In this document: piece by piece, positions 8,409-17,889 of the stretch | Position numbering within the stretch: position 1 is the first letter of the stretch | How the letters are laid out: each line of letters starts with the position of its first letter | Assembly (NCBI GenBank): GCA_902774685.1 | Contig: CACYJH010000018.1 | Span: 1 to 32,970 of the forward strand | Reading direction: 5' to 3' | Source of the DNA: an uncultured Methanobrevibacter sp. | GTDB taxonomy: Archaea; Methanobacteriota; Methanobacteria; Methanobacteriales; Methanobacteriaceae | Length of the DNA: 32,970 nt | The notes under the pieces: model-generated | What the model saw: only the letters and a program-made list of their open reading frames with translations | Told to the model about the DNA's origin: nothing | Database searches by the model: none | Program-made: the position numbers and the translations under genes

Positions 8409-8450
8409 GGTTATATATAAATATTTTTGTGAAAGCAAGTGCTTGCTTAC
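8409..8450 (+). promoter_or_regulatory. TATA box followed by an AAGCAAG/CTTGCTT inverted repeat
   Basis: TTATATATAA at 8411-8420 resembles an archaeal TATA box. About where transcription would begin lies AAGCAAG-TG-CTTGCTT (8433-8448), a 7-bp dyad with a 2-bp centre, followed by another CTTGC. The site is some 220 bp upstream of the coiled-coil gene, so it would give a long leader. A nearer TATA-like box, CTTTAAATAAG at 8570-8580, is an alternative for that gene. Confidence 0.4.
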
Positions 8451-8667
8451 TTGCATTTCAAATTTTATGTAATTAAAGATTTTCTTTTAAATGAATAATC
8501 TTTAAAATTTTCTTGTTTTTTAATCAAAACTTTAATATTTATGTAATTTTAATTCAATTTAAGCAAATACTTTAAATAAGAGTTTAAACATAGTTTTAAG
8601 TAATATAGTTTTAATTAAAGATTAATCTATTTTGATTAACATTAAATTAAGTTATTAAAGTGATATA

Positions 8668-10362
8668 ATGAGCTTTGAAAATTCAAATGATATGGATAAA
8701 TTACAAAAATTAGTAAAGTCTTCTCTTTTAGAAATCAACAAACTTAAAATGGAAATAGTTCAATTGAAAGAGGAGCAAAATTCTTTAAAGTCTAGTGATG
8801 AATTCGAAGATTTAAAAAGTGAATCTGAAAAATTATTAAATGAAAAAGATGCTGAAATCATAGATTTGAAGAATAAACATGTTGAGGAAGTTTCAAATTT
8901 AAAACTTAAACATCAAGAAGATTTAACTGCTAAAGAAAATGAAATTTCCGATTTAAAAACTCGTTTTGATGATGATTTAAAAAGCAAAAGCCTTGAACTT
9001 AGCGACTTTTTAGCTAAATTTGACAATGACATGAAAGTCAAGGATGATGAGATTGCAGACATCAAGGCTAAATATCAGGCTGATTTGAATACTAAAAACT
9101 ATGAAATAGAAAACCTTACTCATTCTTTAAATACAAACATTGAAGTTTTGAACAGATCCAAGGACCTATTGAATTCAAAGGATGAAACAATCAGGAACTT
9201 GTCTGATAAGGTTAATGAACTTACTGACCTAAACGAATCTCTTTCTAAAATGAAGGAATCCTTTGATGAGGAATTCAACAGTTTCAAAACATTGGAATTA
9301 GGTCAGGCAAATCTTAAGTTAAAAGAGGCATTGAATGAAGTCAGCTTTAAGGATAATGAAATTCAAGCCATCTCCAATGACTTAAAGATTGCAAACAATA
9401 AGAACTCCGACTTGCAACGTCAAGTGAATGAAGCGAAGAACAAGGAAAATCAGGCAAACCTTAAATTGGCAAATACCTTAACCACACTTGATGAAAAGAA
9501 TATGGAGATTCAATCACTCAATTCTCAAATCGCTTCTCAAAATGAAGAGATTCTCGACTTGAAAAATAACCTTGTAAATAAGGATAATCTTGTAGCATTG
9601 CAAAGGGAACTTGATTCCCGTGATGTAGCTATTCGCGAAAGGGATGTCCAAATCAGCTTATTGAAGGACAAGTCCGTTTCTCGTGAGGAATATGCTAAGT
9701 TGCAAACAGAACTATCCAAGAAGGACTTGCAAATCCAAAGACTCAATGAAGTCAAGGACCTATTCTTTGAATTGTCCGATAACACATTCCTTGACGACCA
9801 AGCACATGACGGCGTAATGAATAAGACATCTGCTGGCGATAGGGAATTGATGGAATTGAATGACATTAAGAAAGAGTTGGAATTGGCTAAGGAAAATAAT
9901 CTTAAGATTAGGGCTGTAGAAGAGCAAGATTTAGAAAAAATCGCTAATTTAATAGATTCTACAGAATCTCAATCATCTGACCTTAATTTGGAGGATTCCC
10001 TTAATGAGCTTAATCAAAGCAATGCTGAAGAGGTTGCAAAATTAAAACAGGAGCTTGAAGAGTACAAGTCTTCAGTTGCAGAACTTGAGAAATTCAAATT
10101 CGTTTATGAAAAATTGACTGCTCCTCAATTGAATAATCTTAACTCAATTCAATCTCAAATTTATCATTTGCTTCCTGAAGATGAGGCTATGGATACATTA
10201 TCCGTCAAGGAGTATCTTAATGATCTCGCTTTCAAGAACCTTTCATTTGGTAACACCAAAAACATTCTTAAGAGTTTAGAGAGAAAAGGTTATGTTGAAG
10301 TAGCTAAAAAGGAAAATGATGTATTCTTTTGGCAAAAGCTTCCTTTGCCTGACGAATCCTAA
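8668..10362 (+). CDS. Long coiled-coil protein with C-terminal winged-helix-like domain
   Basis: 564 residues from the ATG at 8668, with AGTGA at 8659-8663. From about residue 8 to 480 the sequence is almost entirely heptad-like, rich in K, E, L, N and D, with many short motifs such as KDDEI, KDNEIQ and KDLQIQ, so a long SMC-like or filament-like rod is predicted. There is no signal peptide or membrane helix. From about residue 485 (TAPQLNNLNSIQSQIY) to 560 the sequence becomes compact: helices, then TKNILKSLERKGYVEVAK, then a hydrophobic strand. This resembles a winged helix in which a recognition helix precedes GYVE. Possible roles are chromosome organisation, a cytoskeletal element or regulation. 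No family is recognised. It has its own promoter region and a T-rich 3' end. Confidence 0.8.
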   Translation: MSFENSNDMDKLQKLVKSSLLEINKLKMEIVQLKEEQNSLKSSDEFEDLKSESEKLLNEKDAEIIDLKNKHVEEVSNLKLKHQEDLTAKENEISDLKTRFDDDLKSKSLELSDFLAKFDNDMKVKDDEIADIKAKYQADLNTKNYEIENLTHSLNTNIEVLNRSKDLLNSKDETIRNLSDKVNELTDLNESLSKMKESFDEEFNSFKTLELGQANLKLKEALNEVSFKDNEIQAISNDLKIANNKNSDLQRQVNEAKNKENQANLKLANTLTTLDEKNMEIQSLNSQIASQNEEILDLKNNLVNKDNLVALQRELDSRDVAIRERDVQISLLKDKSVSREEYAKLQTELSKKDLQIQRLNEVKDLFFELSDNTFLDDQAHDGVMNKTSAGDRELMELNDIKKELELAKENNLKIRAVEEQDLEKIANLIDSTESQSSDLNLEDSLNELNQSNAEEVAKLKQELEEYKSSVAELEKFKFVYEKLTAPQLNNLNSIQSQIYHLLPEDEAMDTLSVKEYLNDLAFKNLSFGNTKNILKSLERKGYVEVAKKENDVFFWQKLPLPDES

Positions 10363-10540
10363 AATTTTCTTATTTTATTTTTTCATATATTTTTTTATTT
10401 TTTCATATATTTTTTATTCTAATTTTTATTCTAATTCTTATTCTAATTTTTTCTATTTTCGTATGATTTTTATAGCATTCTCCATTTTCAAAATCAAATG
10501 TTAACTGCAAAGGAACATATGTAAACCACAAAGGAACTTT
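10363..10540 (+). terminator. T-rich 3' region with short tandem repeats; CAAAGGAAC direct repeat
   Basis: After the coiled-coil gene come long T runs suited to archaeal termination. TATTTTTTCATATATTTTT occurs twice and TTATTCTAATT about three times (10366-10450). Further on, CAAAGGAAC occurs at 10508-10516 and 10529-10537, 21 bp apart, in a less AT-rich patch; a paired regulator site for the thermosome gene is possible. The stretch from 10540 to 10680 is AT-rich with nothing seen. Confidence 0.4.
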
Positions 10541-10684
10541 CTATTTTAATATATTTTTGTAACTAAATAAATTTTATACTAAATTGTTCAATTTTTTATT
10601 AAATTTTTATAATTTTATTCAAAATTAATTAAATTTTACCTATTTATGTTAAAAATAATAATTTTTATAAAATCCATAATAAAA

Positions 10685-10702
10685 ACAAAAAGTTTATATA
10701 TT
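10685..10702 (+). promoter_or_regulatory. Thermosome promoter (BRE plus TTTATATA)
   Basis: ACAAAAAGTTTATATATT holds a purine-rich BRE and TTTATATA at 10693-10700. Transcription would begin near 10725, giving a leader of about 170 bases. The identical 18 bases occur at 22229-22246 upstream of the 160-residue gene. Confidence 0.65.
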
Positions 10703-10897
10703 ACTTTAAACCCATTGTTATTATAGAATAAATATTTTAATATTAGTTAAATCTATCTTTTATGAAATTATTTTTTCTGATTTATTTTTAGATTTAACTT
10801 GATTATATTCATTTTTAAAGAGAAAATGGATATGATTCAATTATTTTTATTTATCTATTAAAAAAAATTTATTTTTAAAAAAATTGAGGTGTATAAA

Positions 10898-12511
10898 ATG
10901 GCACAAGGTCAACCTATTTTCATTTTACCTGAAGGAACTAACAGATTGTTAGGTAGAGATGCACAAAGAACCAACATCCTCGCAGGTAAAGTATTAGCAG
11001 AAACTGTAAGAACCACTTTAGGTCCAAAAGGTATGGACAAAATGTTAGTGGACGGACTCGGAGATATTGTAGTAACCAATGACGGAGTTACTATCTTAAA
11101 AGAAATGGATATTGAACACCCTGCAGCAAAAATGCTCGTAGAAGTTGCAAAAACCCAAGAAGACGAAGTTGGAGACGGAACTACTACTGCAGTAATCATT
11201 GCTGGAGAACTCCTCAAAAAATCTGAAACCTTATTAGATATGGACATTCACCCAACCATCATTGCTATGGGTTACAGACAAGCTGCTGAAAAAGCACAAG
11301 AAATCTTAGATGAAATTGCAATTGAAGACATTTCCCGTGAAATGTTAGTAAAAGTAGCTATGACTGCTATGACTGGTAAAGGAACCGAAAAAGCTCGTGA
11401 ACCTTTAGCAAACTTAATCGTAGATGCTGTACAACAAGTAGCTGACGATGGTGAAGTTGACACTGATCACATTAAAATCGAGAAGAAAGATGGTGCAGTA
11501 GTAGAAGAATCTACCTTAATCCAAGGTGTAATCATAGACAAAGAAAAAGTACACCCAGGTATGCCATCTGAATTAGAAGACGCAAAAGTTGTCTTAATCA
11601 ACTCTCCTTTAGAAGTTAAAGAAACTGAAGTAGATGCTGAAATCAGAATCACTGACCCTGCTCAAATGCAAGCATTCATTGAACAAGAAGAACAAATGGT
11701 CAGAGATATGGTTAACAAAATCGCTGATGTCGGTGCAAACGTATTATTCGCACAAAAAGGTATCGACGACTTAGCACAACACTACTTAGCTAAAGAAGGA
11801 ATCTTAGCTGTAAGAAGAGTTAAAAAATCTGACATTGACAAATTAGCAAAAGCAACTGGTGCTACCGTTGTATCCAACTTAGATGACTTAACCGAAGCTG
11901 ACTTAGGTCACGCAGGTTCCGTAACCGAGAAGAAAATCTCCGGTGACGACATGATCTTCGTAGAAGACTGTCAAGAACCTAAAGCAGTAACCTTACTCGT
12001 CAGAGGAAGTACCAAACACATCGTTGACGAAATCGACAGAGCTGTTGATGACGCAATCGGTGTAGTAGCTGCTACTGTAGAAGACGGTCAAGTTGTAGCT
12101 GGTGGAGGAGCTCCTGAAATCGCTATGGCTAAAAAACTCAAAGAATACGCACAATCCATTAGCGGAAGAGAACAATTAGCAGTAACTGCATTTGCAGAAT
12201 CCTTAGAAATTGTTCCTAAAACCTTAGCTGAAAACGCTGGTTTAGACAGCATTGACTCTTTAGTAGACTTAAGAGCTGCTCACGAAAAATCTGCTTACAT
12301 GGGATTAAACGTATTCACTGGTGATGTTACTGACATGAAAGAAGAAGGTGTTGTAGAACCTAAACGTGTCAAAAAACAAGCTATCCAATCTGCTTCCGAA
12401 GCTGCTGAAATGATTTTAAGAATCGATGACGTAATCGCTTCCAGCGGAACCAGTGGCGGCGACATGCCAATGGACCCAAGTATGGCTGGCGGCATGCCTC
12501 CAATGATGTAA
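10898..12511 (+). CDS. thsA: Thermosome subunit (group II chaperonin)
   Basis: 537 residues. The start is the ATG at 10898 ([13 protein letters not shown]), with GAGGTG at 10886-10891; the GTG at 10889 lies inside that site. This is an ATP-driven ring chaperonin of the archaeal cytosol that folds proteins in a lidded double ring. Seen: N-terminal equatorial motif [12 protein letters not shown], the nucleotide motif GDGTTT at residues 92-97 with the catalytic-type Asp93, a full apical domain, the second equatorial GGGAPE motif, and the flexible Gly/Met tail ending GGMPPMM. Length matches the family. Codon use is cleaner and more C-ending than in neighbours, as expected for a highly expressed gene. 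It is monocistronic, between a strong promoter and a multi-hairpin 3' region. Alpha and beta subunits cannot be told apart here, so the symbol is tentative. Confidence 0.97.
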   Translation: MAQGQPIFILPEGTNRLLGRDAQRTNILAGKVLAETVRTTLGPKGMDKMLVDGLGDIVVTNDGVTILKEMDIEHPAAKMLVEVAKTQEDEVGDGTTTAVIIAGELLKKSETLLDMDIHPTIIAMGYRQAAEKAQEILDEIAIEDISREMLVKVAMTAMTGKGTEKAREPLANLIVDAVQQVADDGEVDTDHIKIEKKDGAVVEESTLIQGVIIDKEKVHPGMPSELEDAKVVLINSPLEVKETEVDAEIRITDPAQMQAFIEQEEQMVRDMVNKIADVGANVLFAQKGIDDLAQHYLAKEGILAVRRVKKSDIDKLAKATGATVVSNLDDLTEADLGHAGSVTEKKISGDDMIFVEDCQEPKAVTLLVRGSTKHIVDEIDRAVDDAIGVVAATVEDGQVVAGGGAPEIAMAKKLKEYAQSISGREQLAVTAFAESLEIVPKTLAENAGLDSIDSLVDLRAAHEKSAYMGLNVFTGDVTDMKEEGVVEPKRVKKQAIQSASEAAEMILRIDDVIASSGTSGGDMPMDPSMAGGMPPMM

Positions 12512-12517
12512 CCAAGC

Positions 12518-12650
12518 TTTTTTGACTTCGTCAAAAAACCTTGACCAAAACTTTTTCCAAACTTTTGGAGAAAGTTTGATTCAAAGGTTTTAATAGTTAA
12601 GAGTTTTGCTCTTGACTTTTCTTTTTTTCTTTTTTTAATTTTTTTAATTA
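12518..12650 (+). terminator. Three successive hairpins and T tract after the thermosome gene
   Basis: Hairpin 1: TTTTTTGAC (12518-12526) with GTCAAAAAA (12530-12538), loop TTC. Hairpin 2: AAACTTTTTCCAA starting at 12548 with 12565-12577, one G-T pair, small loop. Hairpin 3: GTTAAGAG (12596-12603) with CTCTTGAC (12609-12616), then a long T tract (12617-12650). Hairpin 3 plus the T tract looks like a classic intrinsic terminator. Hairpins 2 and 3 recur in similar form at 22825-22886. Confidence 0.7.
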
Positions 12651-12953
12651 ATTTTTTCTCATTACTATTTTAATCTATTCTAATCTATTTTTATCTATTT
12701 TTTTACAATTGATTTTCAGATGAGTTATTCACCCATTTTAAAATCAATTTTTTAGTTTATTATATTAAACTATTCTTAAATATACTTATTTTTTAACATA
12801 TTAAACTATTTATTATTTATTTTTAATTTTACCAATTATAGTTTACTATTTTTAAATATTACATTTTAAATGCTCTTTGTTTAATTTTATATGCTCTAAA
12901 AAACAACTTTTATTCAAGAACTTTTTTAAAAAACATGTAAAGGATTTGGTAAA
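12651..12953 (+). other. AT-rich gap before the acidic orphan gene
   Basis: T-rich sequence with no frame, RNA or repeat recognised. Several weak TATA-like stretches exist, for example around 12835-12850 and 12885-12895 (TTTTATATGC), and one may serve the gene at 12954. Confidence 0.4.
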
Positions 12954-13256
12954 ATGTCTTTAGAAAATAAAAAAGAGAACAGATATGTAAAAAACAGCAT
13001 TGATTATAGTTCATATGATTGTGAAAAGGAAACTGAACAAAATTCGGATGACTTAAATGAATTTGAAGATATGTGCATATTAAGTGATTCTGATTGTTTG
13101 GACCTTTTGGATGATTGTGCCTGCGAAAATGAAATTTCAAATGATCAGTTGATTGATGATGTCGATGAACTGCTGATGTTAGGGTTTTTCAATGATTTCA
13201 CATTGATTGATATAGGTATAGGTGATTTTATTAGAGAAGTTTATTTTGAGGAATAA
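12954..13256 (+). CDS. Small, very acidic cysteine-containing protein, unknown function
   Basis: 100 residues from the ATG at 12954; upstream GGATTTGGTAAA gives only a modest ribosome binding site. The middle (about 25-75) is dominated by Asp and Glu and holds five cysteines, including C-A-C. The C-terminal quarter is hydrophobic and acidic (LMLGFFNDFTLIDIGIGDF). No signal peptide or membrane helix is clear. The antisense frame in the same place is less protein-like. It precedes the methyltransferase gene on the same strand, with a 127-base gap containing an inverted repeat, so cotranscription is uncertain. Not recognised; metal binding is conceivable from Cys plus acid content but unproven. 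It could also be a fast-evolving lineage-specific protein. Confidence 0.6.
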   Translation: MSLENKKENRYVKNSIDYSSYDCEKETEQNSDDLNEFEDMCILSDSDCLDLLDDCACENEISNDQLIDDVDELLMLGFFNDFTLIDIGIGDFIREVYFEE

Positions 13257-13299
13257 TCTTCTTTAATTTTCCTTTAATTATTTTATCATCTAATCAATC

Positions 13300-13342
13300 A
13301 ACACTAAGATTTATTAACTATGCAATTGATATTATTAGTGTT
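13300..13342 (+). promoter_or_regulatory. Inverted repeat AACACTAA/TTAGTGTT before the methyltransferase gene
   Basis: Perfect 8-bp arms at 13300-13307 and 13335-13342 are separated by 27 bases that include GATTTATTAACTATG, which may hold the TATA element. The placement suits an operator, or a weak terminator for the upstream acidic gene. Confidence 0.35.
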
Positions 13343-13383
13343 AAGAAAGTATCGATAAAATGATTAAATTTAGGAGTAATAAA

Positions 13384-14058
13384 ATGGCTGATAAAAAAAC
13401 TATTAGAAGTCAAGAAGAAAAGGATTTAATAATTAATGCACGTAAGCCTGAAGGAGAATTAGGGGACCAATTATTGGATAGGATGAATAAAAGCCATGAA
13501 AGCCTTGCACAATGGGGTGTAAGTCATTTGGACATTGCAAAGGATGATGTCATTTTGGATATAGGATGCGGTGGAGGAGTCAATGTGGAAAGATTCCTTA
13601 AAATGACTGACAATAAGGTTTATGGTCTGGATTATTCTGAAGTTGCAGTAGAGAAATCCACTAAGCTAAACCAAGCAGCCATTGATGAAGGCAGATGTGA
13701 AATCATTCAAGGATCCGTTTCTGAATTGCCTTTTGAAGATAACACTTTTGACATCATAACTGGTTTTGAAACCGTTTATTTCTGGCCTGATTTTATAAAT
13801 GATTCAAAAGAAGTCAGAAGAGTATTGAAAGATGATGGAATAATGTTTATTTGCAATGAAGCAATTCCTAATGAAGGGGATGAACGTCAGAAGGAGCTCA
13901 TTGACTTATTGGAAATGGAAATATATTCAGAAGATGAATTTGATGAATATTTGCGTGAAGCAGGATTTTCTGATATTATTTGCTTCTCAAAAGACGGTCA
14001 AGACAGTTTAGATAAAGAATTAGTCACTGGATGGCTTTGCGTAATTGCTAGAAAATAG
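13384..14058 (+). CDS. Class I SAM-dependent methyltransferase
   Basis: 224 residues from the ATG at 13384, chosen because AGGAG lies at 13372-13376; an in-frame ATG at 13360 lacks such a site. It transfers a methyl group from S-adenosylmethionine in a Rossmann-fold domain. Seen: motif I ILDIGCGGG with Asp59 and the glycines at 61-65, the acidic motif II YGLDYS, a post-II region with GSVSELPFEDNTFDIITGFETVYFW split over motifs III-IV, and a motif-V-like segment EVRRVLKDDGIMFI. This is the UbiE/Methyltransf_11 type acting on small molecules or lipids. The substrate cannot be read from sequence. Unusual are a cysteine-glycine rich motif I and an acidic C-terminal third (EMEIYSEDEFDEYL). The N-terminal 35 residues are charged and may form a lid. 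Confidence 0.9.
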   Translation: MADKKTIRSQEEKDLIINARKPEGELGDQLLDRMNKSHESLAQWGVSHLDIAKDDVILDIGCGGGVNVERFLKMTDNKVYGLDYSEVAVEKSTKLNQAAIDEGRCEIIQGSVSELPFEDNTFDIITGFETVYFWPDFINDSKEVRRVLKDDGIMFICNEAIPNEGDERQKELIDLLEMEIYSEDEFDEYLREAGFSDIICFSKDGQDSLDKELVTGWLCVIARK

Positions 14059-14329
14059 ATATTATTCTATTTTTATTATTTTTTAATTTTTATTTATATT
14101 TTAATTTTTTATTAATTTTTTCTCTTTTTGTGTTTAAATTTGATTTTTTTTACTTTATTCTGATTATTTTAACTGATTTTTTCTTAAAATTTAATCATCT
14201 CATTAAATTGGAATTTTTTTCATTAAAAAACTTCTTAAGTATATCTATTAAAACTTTATAGATTTAAGTAAGTTTTAAATATGATTAAAAAGAAATAAAA
14301 ATTGTTAATGATTAAAAATTATATGATTT
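14059..14329 (+). other. T-rich 3' region and AT-rich gap
   Basis: The methyltransferase stop is followed by T runs (14063-14170) that could end transcription. The rest is AT-rich; TATA-like stretches lie near 14244 (CTTTATAG) and 14318-14325 (ATTATATG). No gene is seen. Confidence 0.45.
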
Positions 14330-14380
14330 TTTATTAACTATTATTTGATGGACTTTAGATTTTAAATAATAGCTAATAAA
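14330..14380 (+). promoter_or_regulatory. Large inverted repeat upstream of the three-helix membrane pair
   Basis: TTTATTAACTATTATTT (14330-14346) pairs with AAATAATAGCTAATAAA (14364-14380), 17 positions with one mismatch, over a 17-base loop. It ends 41 bases before the start codon at 14422. Depending on whether transcription begins at about 14346 or earlier, it is an operator or a leader hairpin. A second palindrome, ATGATCAT at 14391-14398, follows. Confidence 0.5.
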
Positions 14381-14421
14381 AAATAAATGCATGATCATTA
14401 GATGATAATACTGGTGATTTA

Positions 14422-14688
14422 ATGAGTTTAGGACTAAGTCTTGGTTTAATTTCCTTAATAGTTTTTGGAAATATAGAGAATTTGATTTTAGCTTCTCAAG
14501 GAGTGGTTAAAGCTGCAAATCCTTTAAGACTTGCTATTTTGAGTTTAATATGTGTGGCTATATGGTTAATTCTCGGAACTGTATGCACACAACAGTTAGA
14601 AGCTTACGGAATCTATATTGAATTCATTGGTGGATTAGCCATATTTATTTTAGGTATCCAATCAATGTATCAAGCAGTTAAAGGTTAG
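14422..14688 (+). CDS. Small three-helix membrane protein, first of a paralogous pair
   Basis: 88 residues from the ATG at 14422, with GGTGA at 14413-14417. Three hydrophobic segments are visible: about 4-28 (containing FGNIENLILASQGV), 33-55, and 63-84 (IEFIGGLAIFILGIQSM). Polar N and E residues sit inside the first helix, and a conserved E-F-I-G-G lies in the third. The same features occur in the next protein, so the two are a duplicated half-transporter-like pair. Six helices in two similar halves is the plan of small cation exporters such as the MntP and CadD types, but the signature residues differ and no family is recognised. The function is therefore open: ion transport as a heterodimer is the leading guess. 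The 8-base gap to the next gene implies one operon. Confidence 0.85.
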   Translation: MSLGLSLGLISLIVFGNIENLILASQGVVKAANPLRLAILSLICVAIWLILGTVCTQQLEAYGIYIEFIGGLAIFILGIQSMYQAVKG

Positions 14689-14696
14689 GTGAAAAG

Positions 14697-14972
14697 ATGT
14701 CTTTAATTGATGATTATAAACCATTTTTAGGGTTATTGATTTTTGGTAACATTGAAAACTTAGTCTTGGCTGCTCAAGGTGTTATTGAAGGTGCAAACCC
14801 ATATGTAGTTGCTATAGCAAGTTTATGTTTAGTTATCACCTGGCAATTCATTGGTGTTTTCGGTACTAAAGCTGCTATGAAATACTCCAGACACATTGAA
14901 TTCATTGGAGGATTTGCTATATTTGTTTTAGGTATCCAATCTATGCTTCCGCTCATTTATCATTTTTTATAG
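14697..14972 (+). CDS. Small three-helix membrane protein, second of a paralogous pair
   Basis: 91 residues from the ATG at 14697, with GGTGA at 14688-14692 overlapping the previous stop codon region, so translation is probably coupled. Alignment with the upstream protein is clear: FGNIENLVLAAQGV, ANPYVVAIASL, and IEFIGGFAIFVLGIQSM match nearly residue for residue, while the N-terminus (MSLIDDYKPFLGLL) and the helix 2-3 loop differ. Helices lie at about 10-30, 37-58 and 67-90. Keeping two separate but similar short genes suggests an obligate heteromer. Not recognised as a named family. It is followed by an AT-rich 3' region and the tRNA promoter. Confidence 0.85.
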   Translation: MSLIDDYKPFLGLLIFGNIENLVLAAQGVIEGANPYVVAIASLCLVITWQFIGVFGTKAAMKYSRHIEFIGGFAIFVLGIQSMLPLIYHFL

Positions 14973-15049
14973 ATCTTTAAGTTTGTATTTTTGAACTTAA
15001 ATTCCTATAATTTATCTAATATTCTATAAAAAAAGTATTCATAGAAAGA

Positions 15050-15057
15050 TTTATATA
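15050..15057 (+). promoter_or_regulatory. TATA box of the tRNA-Gly pair
   Basis: TTTATATA lies 33-40 bases upstream of the first tRNA, the spacing expected for archaeal tRNA transcription starting a few bases before position 15090. A GTTAAC-TAAC motif lies between. Confidence 0.65.
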
Positions 15058-15089
15058 TTATGTTAACTAACATTTATATGTTGTATATT

Positions 15090-15163
15090 GCGGTGTTAGT
15101 CCAGCCTGGTTAAGACTCTAGCCTGCCACGTTAGAGACCCGGGTTCAAATCCCGGACGCCGCA
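15090..15163 (+). tRNA. tRNA-Gly (anticodon GCC)
   Basis: The 74-base cloverleaf is seen by hand. Acceptor GCGGTGT pairs with ACGCCGC with one G-U. The anticodon stem CTAGC/GTTAG encloses loop CTGCCAC with anticodon GCC. The T arm is CCGGG-TTCAAAT-CCCGG. The discriminator is A, and no CCA is encoded. The D stem has one C-A mismatch. An 8-T run follows directly. Confidence 0.95.
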
Positions 15164-15175
15164 CTTTTTTTTATT

Positions 15176-15249
15176 GCAGCTGTGGTATAGTCTGGTTATT
15201 ACTTGGGCCTTCCAAGCCTACAACCCGGGTTCGAATCCCGGCAGCTGCA
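15176..15249 (+). tRNA. tRNA-Gly (anticodon TCC)
   Basis: 74 bases. Acceptor GCAGCTG pairs fully with CAGCTGC. The anticodon stem TGGGC/GCCTA encloses CTTCCAA with anticodon TCC. The T arm is CCGGG-TTCGAAT-CCCGG, the discriminator A, and no CCA is encoded. It starts 12 bases after the first tRNA, so the two are probably one transcript. T-rich sequence follows. Confidence 0.95.
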
Positions 15250-15621
15250 TCTGTTTTTTAACTTTTTTTATTATTATTTTTAACAGTATTTCATATTTTT
15301 TTGATCATTTTACTTTTCTCTTTCCACTAATTTTAGATTCATTCAAATCACAAAATTTAATTTGGATTTTTTTATCAATAACCTCTTTTTGCCCTATATT
15401 TTTAAATAAGTTTATATGTATTAAAAAATAATATTATATTAATATAAACATATTTTAATGACTATTTTAAGTTATATTGAGTTATTTAAGTTTATATTTC
15501 TATAAAAGTCAAATGAAAAATTTGATTGTCGAAATTAAAAAATAATATTTATTTAAATTAAATTTGATAGCAATTATTAGCTATTGCAATTAAAACTAAA
15601 TTATGAAATGGTTGTGATTTA
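15250..15621 (+). promoter_or_regulatory. Gap with two candidate promoters for the HMG-CoA synthase gene
   Basis: TTTATATG at 15411-15418 and TTTATATT at 15491-15498 both sit after purine-rich BRE-like sequence. The nearer one would give a leader of about 100 bases. TCAAA/TTTGA arms lie at about 15509-15525, and GCAAT/ATTGC arms lie between about 15570 and 15590 just before the gene. No coding frame is credible here. Confidence 0.45.
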
Positions 15622-16662
15622 ATGGCAGGAATTGTTGGATATGGGGCTAATGTGCCTTCATATAGAATAAAAGTAGAAGAAATCGCAAAAGTATGGGGAG
15701 ATAACCCAGATTCAATTTCAAATGGATTAGTTGTCAATGAAAAATCAGTACCTTCATCTGATGAAGATACTGCAACCATTGCAGTAAGCGCTGCAAGACA
15801 TGCATTGGCAAGAGCACAAATTGATCCTCAAGATATTGGAGCAGTTTATGTTGGTTCCGAATCTCACCCTTATGCAGTAAAGCCAACTGCTACCATTGTT
15901 GCTGAAGCAATTGGAGCTACTCCTGATATGACTGCTGCAGACTTGGAATTTGCTTGTAAAGCAGGTACTGCAGGAATTCAAGCTACTATGGGTTTAGTGG
16001 ACTCCGGTATGATTAAGTATGGTTTAGCTATTGGTGCAGACACTTCTCAAGGAGCTCCTGGAGATGCATTGGAATACACTGCATCAGCTGGTGGTGCAGC
16101 ATACATTATCGGTAATAAGAATACTGTTGCTGACTTTGGAACTACTTACAGTTTTACAACTGACACCCCTGACTTTTACAGAAGAGAAGGTCAACCTTAT
16201 CCAAGTCACGGAGGAAGATTCACTGGTGATCCAGCTTACTTCAAACATGTATTCGGTGCAGCTAAAGGATTACTCGAAAAAACTGATTCAAAAGTGGAAG
16301 ATTATGATTATGCTATTTTCCATCAACCAAACGGTAAATTTTACTTAAGAGCAGCTAAAAAATTAGGATTTACTCCAGAACAATATAAAGATGGTCTTTT
16401 AACTCCTAATGTAGGTAACACCTATTCTGGTGCTGTTCCATTAGCACTTACCAATGTATTGGATAAGGCAGAACCTGGAGATAAAATATTCATTGTATCC
16501 TATGGTTCAGGTGCAGGTAGTGATGGATTCACTTTAACTGTAAATGATAGAATCGAAGAAGTTAAAAATTTAGCTCCTACAACTGAAGAAATCCTCTCTA
16601 AAAAGATTTATGTTGATTATGCTGTTTACGCTAAATTCAAAGGAAAACTAAGAATGGCATAG
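15622..16662 (+). CDS. Hydroxymethylglutaryl-CoA synthase, archaeal type
   Basis: 346 residues from the ATG at 15622, with GTGATTTA before it. It condenses acetyl-CoA with acetoacetyl-CoA to HMG-CoA, the second step of the mevalonate route to archaeal isoprenoid lipids, in the cytosol. Seen: thiolase-fold start [16 protein letters not shown], the [13 protein letters not shown] loop, nucleophile Cys112 in EFACKAGT, His234 in FHQPNGKFY, and the NVGNTYSG motif. The tail includes a YAxFKGKL-like segment typical of the archaeal enzyme. Length matches the family. The thiolase gene follows after 57 bases on the same strand, so the two steps are coupled in one operon. In many archaea the pair works as a complex with a DUF35 protein; none is seen directly next to it here. 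Confidence 0.96.
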   Translation: MAGIVGYGANVPSYRIKVEEIAKVWGDNPDSISNGLVVNEKSVPSSDEDTATIAVSAARHALARAQIDPQDIGAVYVGSESHPYAVKPTATIVAEAIGATPDMTAADLEFACKAGTAGIQATMGLVDSGMIKYGLAIGADTSQGAPGDALEYTASAGGAAYIIGNKNTVADFGTTYSFTTDTPDFYRREGQPYPSHGGRFTGDPAYFKHVFGAAKGLLEKTDSKVEDYDYAIFHQPNGKFYLRAAKKLGFTPEQYKDGLLTPNVGNTYSGAVPLALTNVLDKAEPGDKIFIVSYGSGAGSDGFTLTVNDRIEEVKNLAPTTEEILSKKIYVDYAVYAKFKGKLRMA

Positions 16663-16695
16663 ATATGAGGAAAAGAGGTTAAAGAGGAATTATAA

Positions 16696-17880
<1,185 letters not shown>

Positions 17881-17889
17881 AAATAAAAT

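Noticed and set aside
10316..10504. A small plus-strand frame rich in Phe and Tyr
   Set aside because: It overlaps the end of the coiled-coil gene and then reads through T-rich terminator repeats, which gives Phe/Tyr/Ser by composition alone.
12910..13140. Minus-strand frame opposite the acidic orphan
   Set aside because: The plus-strand frame has a start with a modest RBS and longer extent; the minus frame is His/Phe/Tyr-rich as expected from the antisense of Asp/Glu codons.
15174..15431. An 85-codon frame starting at the second tRNA
   Set aside because: It begins inside a well-formed tRNA-Gly and continues into AT-rich gap sequence without an RBS.
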